From Candidatus Eiseniibacteriota bacterium (GTDB lineage Bacteria > Arandabacterota > Arandabacteria > Arandabacterales > Arandabacteraceae): a stretch of DNA of 6,808 nt. Made by a program: the position numbers and the translations under genes. The stretch lies in contig JAUVJV010000124.1 of NCBI GenBank assembly GCA_030592245.1, positions 1 to 6,808 on the forward strand, read 5' to 3'. Shown here piece after piece: positions 5,745-6,808 of the stretch (position 1 is its first letter; each line of letters opens with the position of its first letter). A model generated the notes under the pieces. The model ran no database searches, was not told the origin of the DNA, and saw only the letters and a program-made list of their open reading frames with translations.

Positions 5745-6808
5745 CTAAGTGGTTACCGATTCCAGAACTCTACGCGAAGACCCTACACCAAGGTGGGGTC
5801 TCTCGTGATCGGGTCTATTCAGTGGCAGGGAGACGGTGACGACCGTACCCTCCCCTTTCTTACTCTCAATGTGCACTTCTCCGTCATGTTCCTCGATGAT
5901 CTTGGAGACTATCGCCAGGCCGAGTCCGGTTCCCGACTTCTTGCTGGTGAAAAACGGCTCAAACACGCGGCCGAGATCCGCCGGGCCGATACCTGAGCCA
6001 TTGTCCTGGAATACAACCTGGGCAACTTGGTCGGATGGATCACGCTCGATCCGCCTCAGGCTGATCTTAAGCTCGCCTGACCTTTCGATGGCCTCGAGCG
6101 AATTGAGCGCGAGATTGTAGAAGACCTGTTTTATGGTCTCCTCGTCCACGCAGGCCTCGACCTCCGCTTCCGGCAGGAACTCGATCCGGACCTGCTTGTC
6201 GAGATCCTGACGGTTCTTCACCAGGCACACGACCTCTGCGAGTATCGAGTTCAACGACGACGGGGCGAAATCGGAAGGCCGTGCCTTGGCAAACTCCAGA
6301 AAATGATCGATTATCTTCCTCAGCCGCTCCGACTCCTTCACGACCAGCTCCACGAGCTTGCCATCTTCGGCCCCGACCTTGAGCGATTCCCTCAGCATCT
6401 CGACCGAACCGCAGATGGAAGCCAGGGGCGTCCTGATCTCATGTGCTATCGCGGCGGAAAGCTCCCCGAGGGCCGCCAGCCGGTCGGCCAGCCTGATCCT
6501 CCTGGCCAGGCTCTTCACCTCAGTGAGATCCTGAAATACGGATACGGCTCCGGTCGGGTTGCCTGCCCTGCCACGCATCAGTGATATGCTTACACCGAGG
6601 GGAATCGGCCCGTCGGTGGTCTCCGCGTAAATCTCCCCGCGTTTCTCCAACTGGCCTCTCTCGAGAGCCCTGATCAATCCCCCACACAGATCGGGGCAGA
6701 CTTGCCCGAGGACGCTGTTGATATTGTCTCCCTTGGCGTGAGCGGAATCGATCCGGAGAATCCTGGACGCTGACCTGTTGAATTCGGTCACCACGCCGTG
6801 GGAGTCCA
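5745..6808 (-). CDS. pilS: Sensor histidine kinase PilS (NtrB/PilS type), N-terminus outside window
   Basis: The visible 353 residues are in frame from the right edge; the reading continues upstream of an internal GTG (6794), because DSHGVVTEFNRSASRIL is the middle of a PAS domain. The PAS part ends at GNPTGAVSVFQDLTEVKSL. HisKA follows with the H-box LSAAIAHEIRTPLASI, carrying the phospho-accepting His. The HATPase_c domain shows the N-box FYNLALNSLEAI, G1 DNGSGIG, F-box FEPFFTSK and G2 GTGLGLAIV. It ends SLPLNRPDHERPHLG plus a short polar tail. The layout is that of NtrB/PilS kinases; PilS usually has several N-terminal membrane helices, which would lie beyond the window. pilR follows 15 nt later, so the pair should form one two-component system controlling pilA. 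Without the N-terminus the choice of PilS over another NtrB-like kinase rests on the neighbourhood. Confidence 0.93.
   Translation of the reverse strand, partial: DSHGVVTEFNRSASRILRIDSAHAKGDNINSVLGQVCPDLCGGLIRALERGQLEKRGEIYAETTDGPIPLGVSISLMRGRAGNPTGAVSVFQDLTEVKSLARRIRLADRLAALGELSAAIAHEIRTPLASICGSVEMLRESLKVGAEDGKLVELVVKESERLRKIIDHFLEFAKARPSDFAPSSLNSILAEVVCLVKNRQDLDKQVRIEFLPEAEVEACVDEETIKQVFYNLALNSLEAIERSGELKISLRRIERDPSDQVAQVVFQDNGSGIGPADLGRVFEPFFTSKKSGTGLGLAIVSKIIEEHDGEVHIESKKGEGTVVTVSLPLNRPDHERPHLGVGSSRRVLESVTT

Overview
This window is a type IV pilus (T4P) locus from a Gram-negative bacterium. Every gene I can support lies on the minus strand, so the biological order runs from the right end of the window to the left. 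The order pilS-pilR-pilA followed by ABC-exporter genes resembles the pil clusters of the former Deltaproteobacteria (Geobacter and Myxococcus types). The middling-to-high GC fits that group. Some uncultured phyla share this arrangement, so I do not assign a taxon.

Right part (6808-4317): the 3' end of a PilS/NtrB-type sensor histidine kinase (PAS, HisKA, HATPase) is followed 15 nt later by a complete sigma-54-dependent response regulator, PilR. The 187-nt gap after pilR carries a near-consensus -24/-12 (sigma-54) promoter, a repeated TTGCAA upstream element and a strong ribosome binding site. All of these face pilA (4129-3710), a 139-aa type IV major-pilin-like protein. The kinase, the regulator and the promoter thus form a self-contained switch for pilin expression.

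Middle part (3709-3197): pilA ends at a clear intrinsic terminator. Next to it is a 19-bp perfect palindrome that looks like a REP/MITE-type extragenic hairpin. Beyond that are the remains of a second pilin gene. It keeps a weakened Shine-Dalgarno, a TTG where pilA has ATG, an intact prepilin signal and a recognisable C-terminal 65 codons. It has lost about 176 nt, including most of the membrane helix, and the two halves are out of frame. The last 134 nt before the next gene show no convincing promoter.

Left part (3196-1): four overlapping genes form an apparent operon. They are an ABC ATPase with a TTG start, an ABC-2-type permease with a GTG start, a membrane-anchored TPR-like protein with a GTG start, and the N-terminal 140 codons of a soluble PAS-domain protein, probably a second sensor kinase. 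The ATPase/permease pair next to pilA recalls PilH/PilI of Myxococcus xanthus, an ABC system required for pilus biogenesis. The TPR-like protein has an unusual C-terminal half with two pseudopilin-like 'YP...L..L...DP.G..Y.D...G.V' modules.
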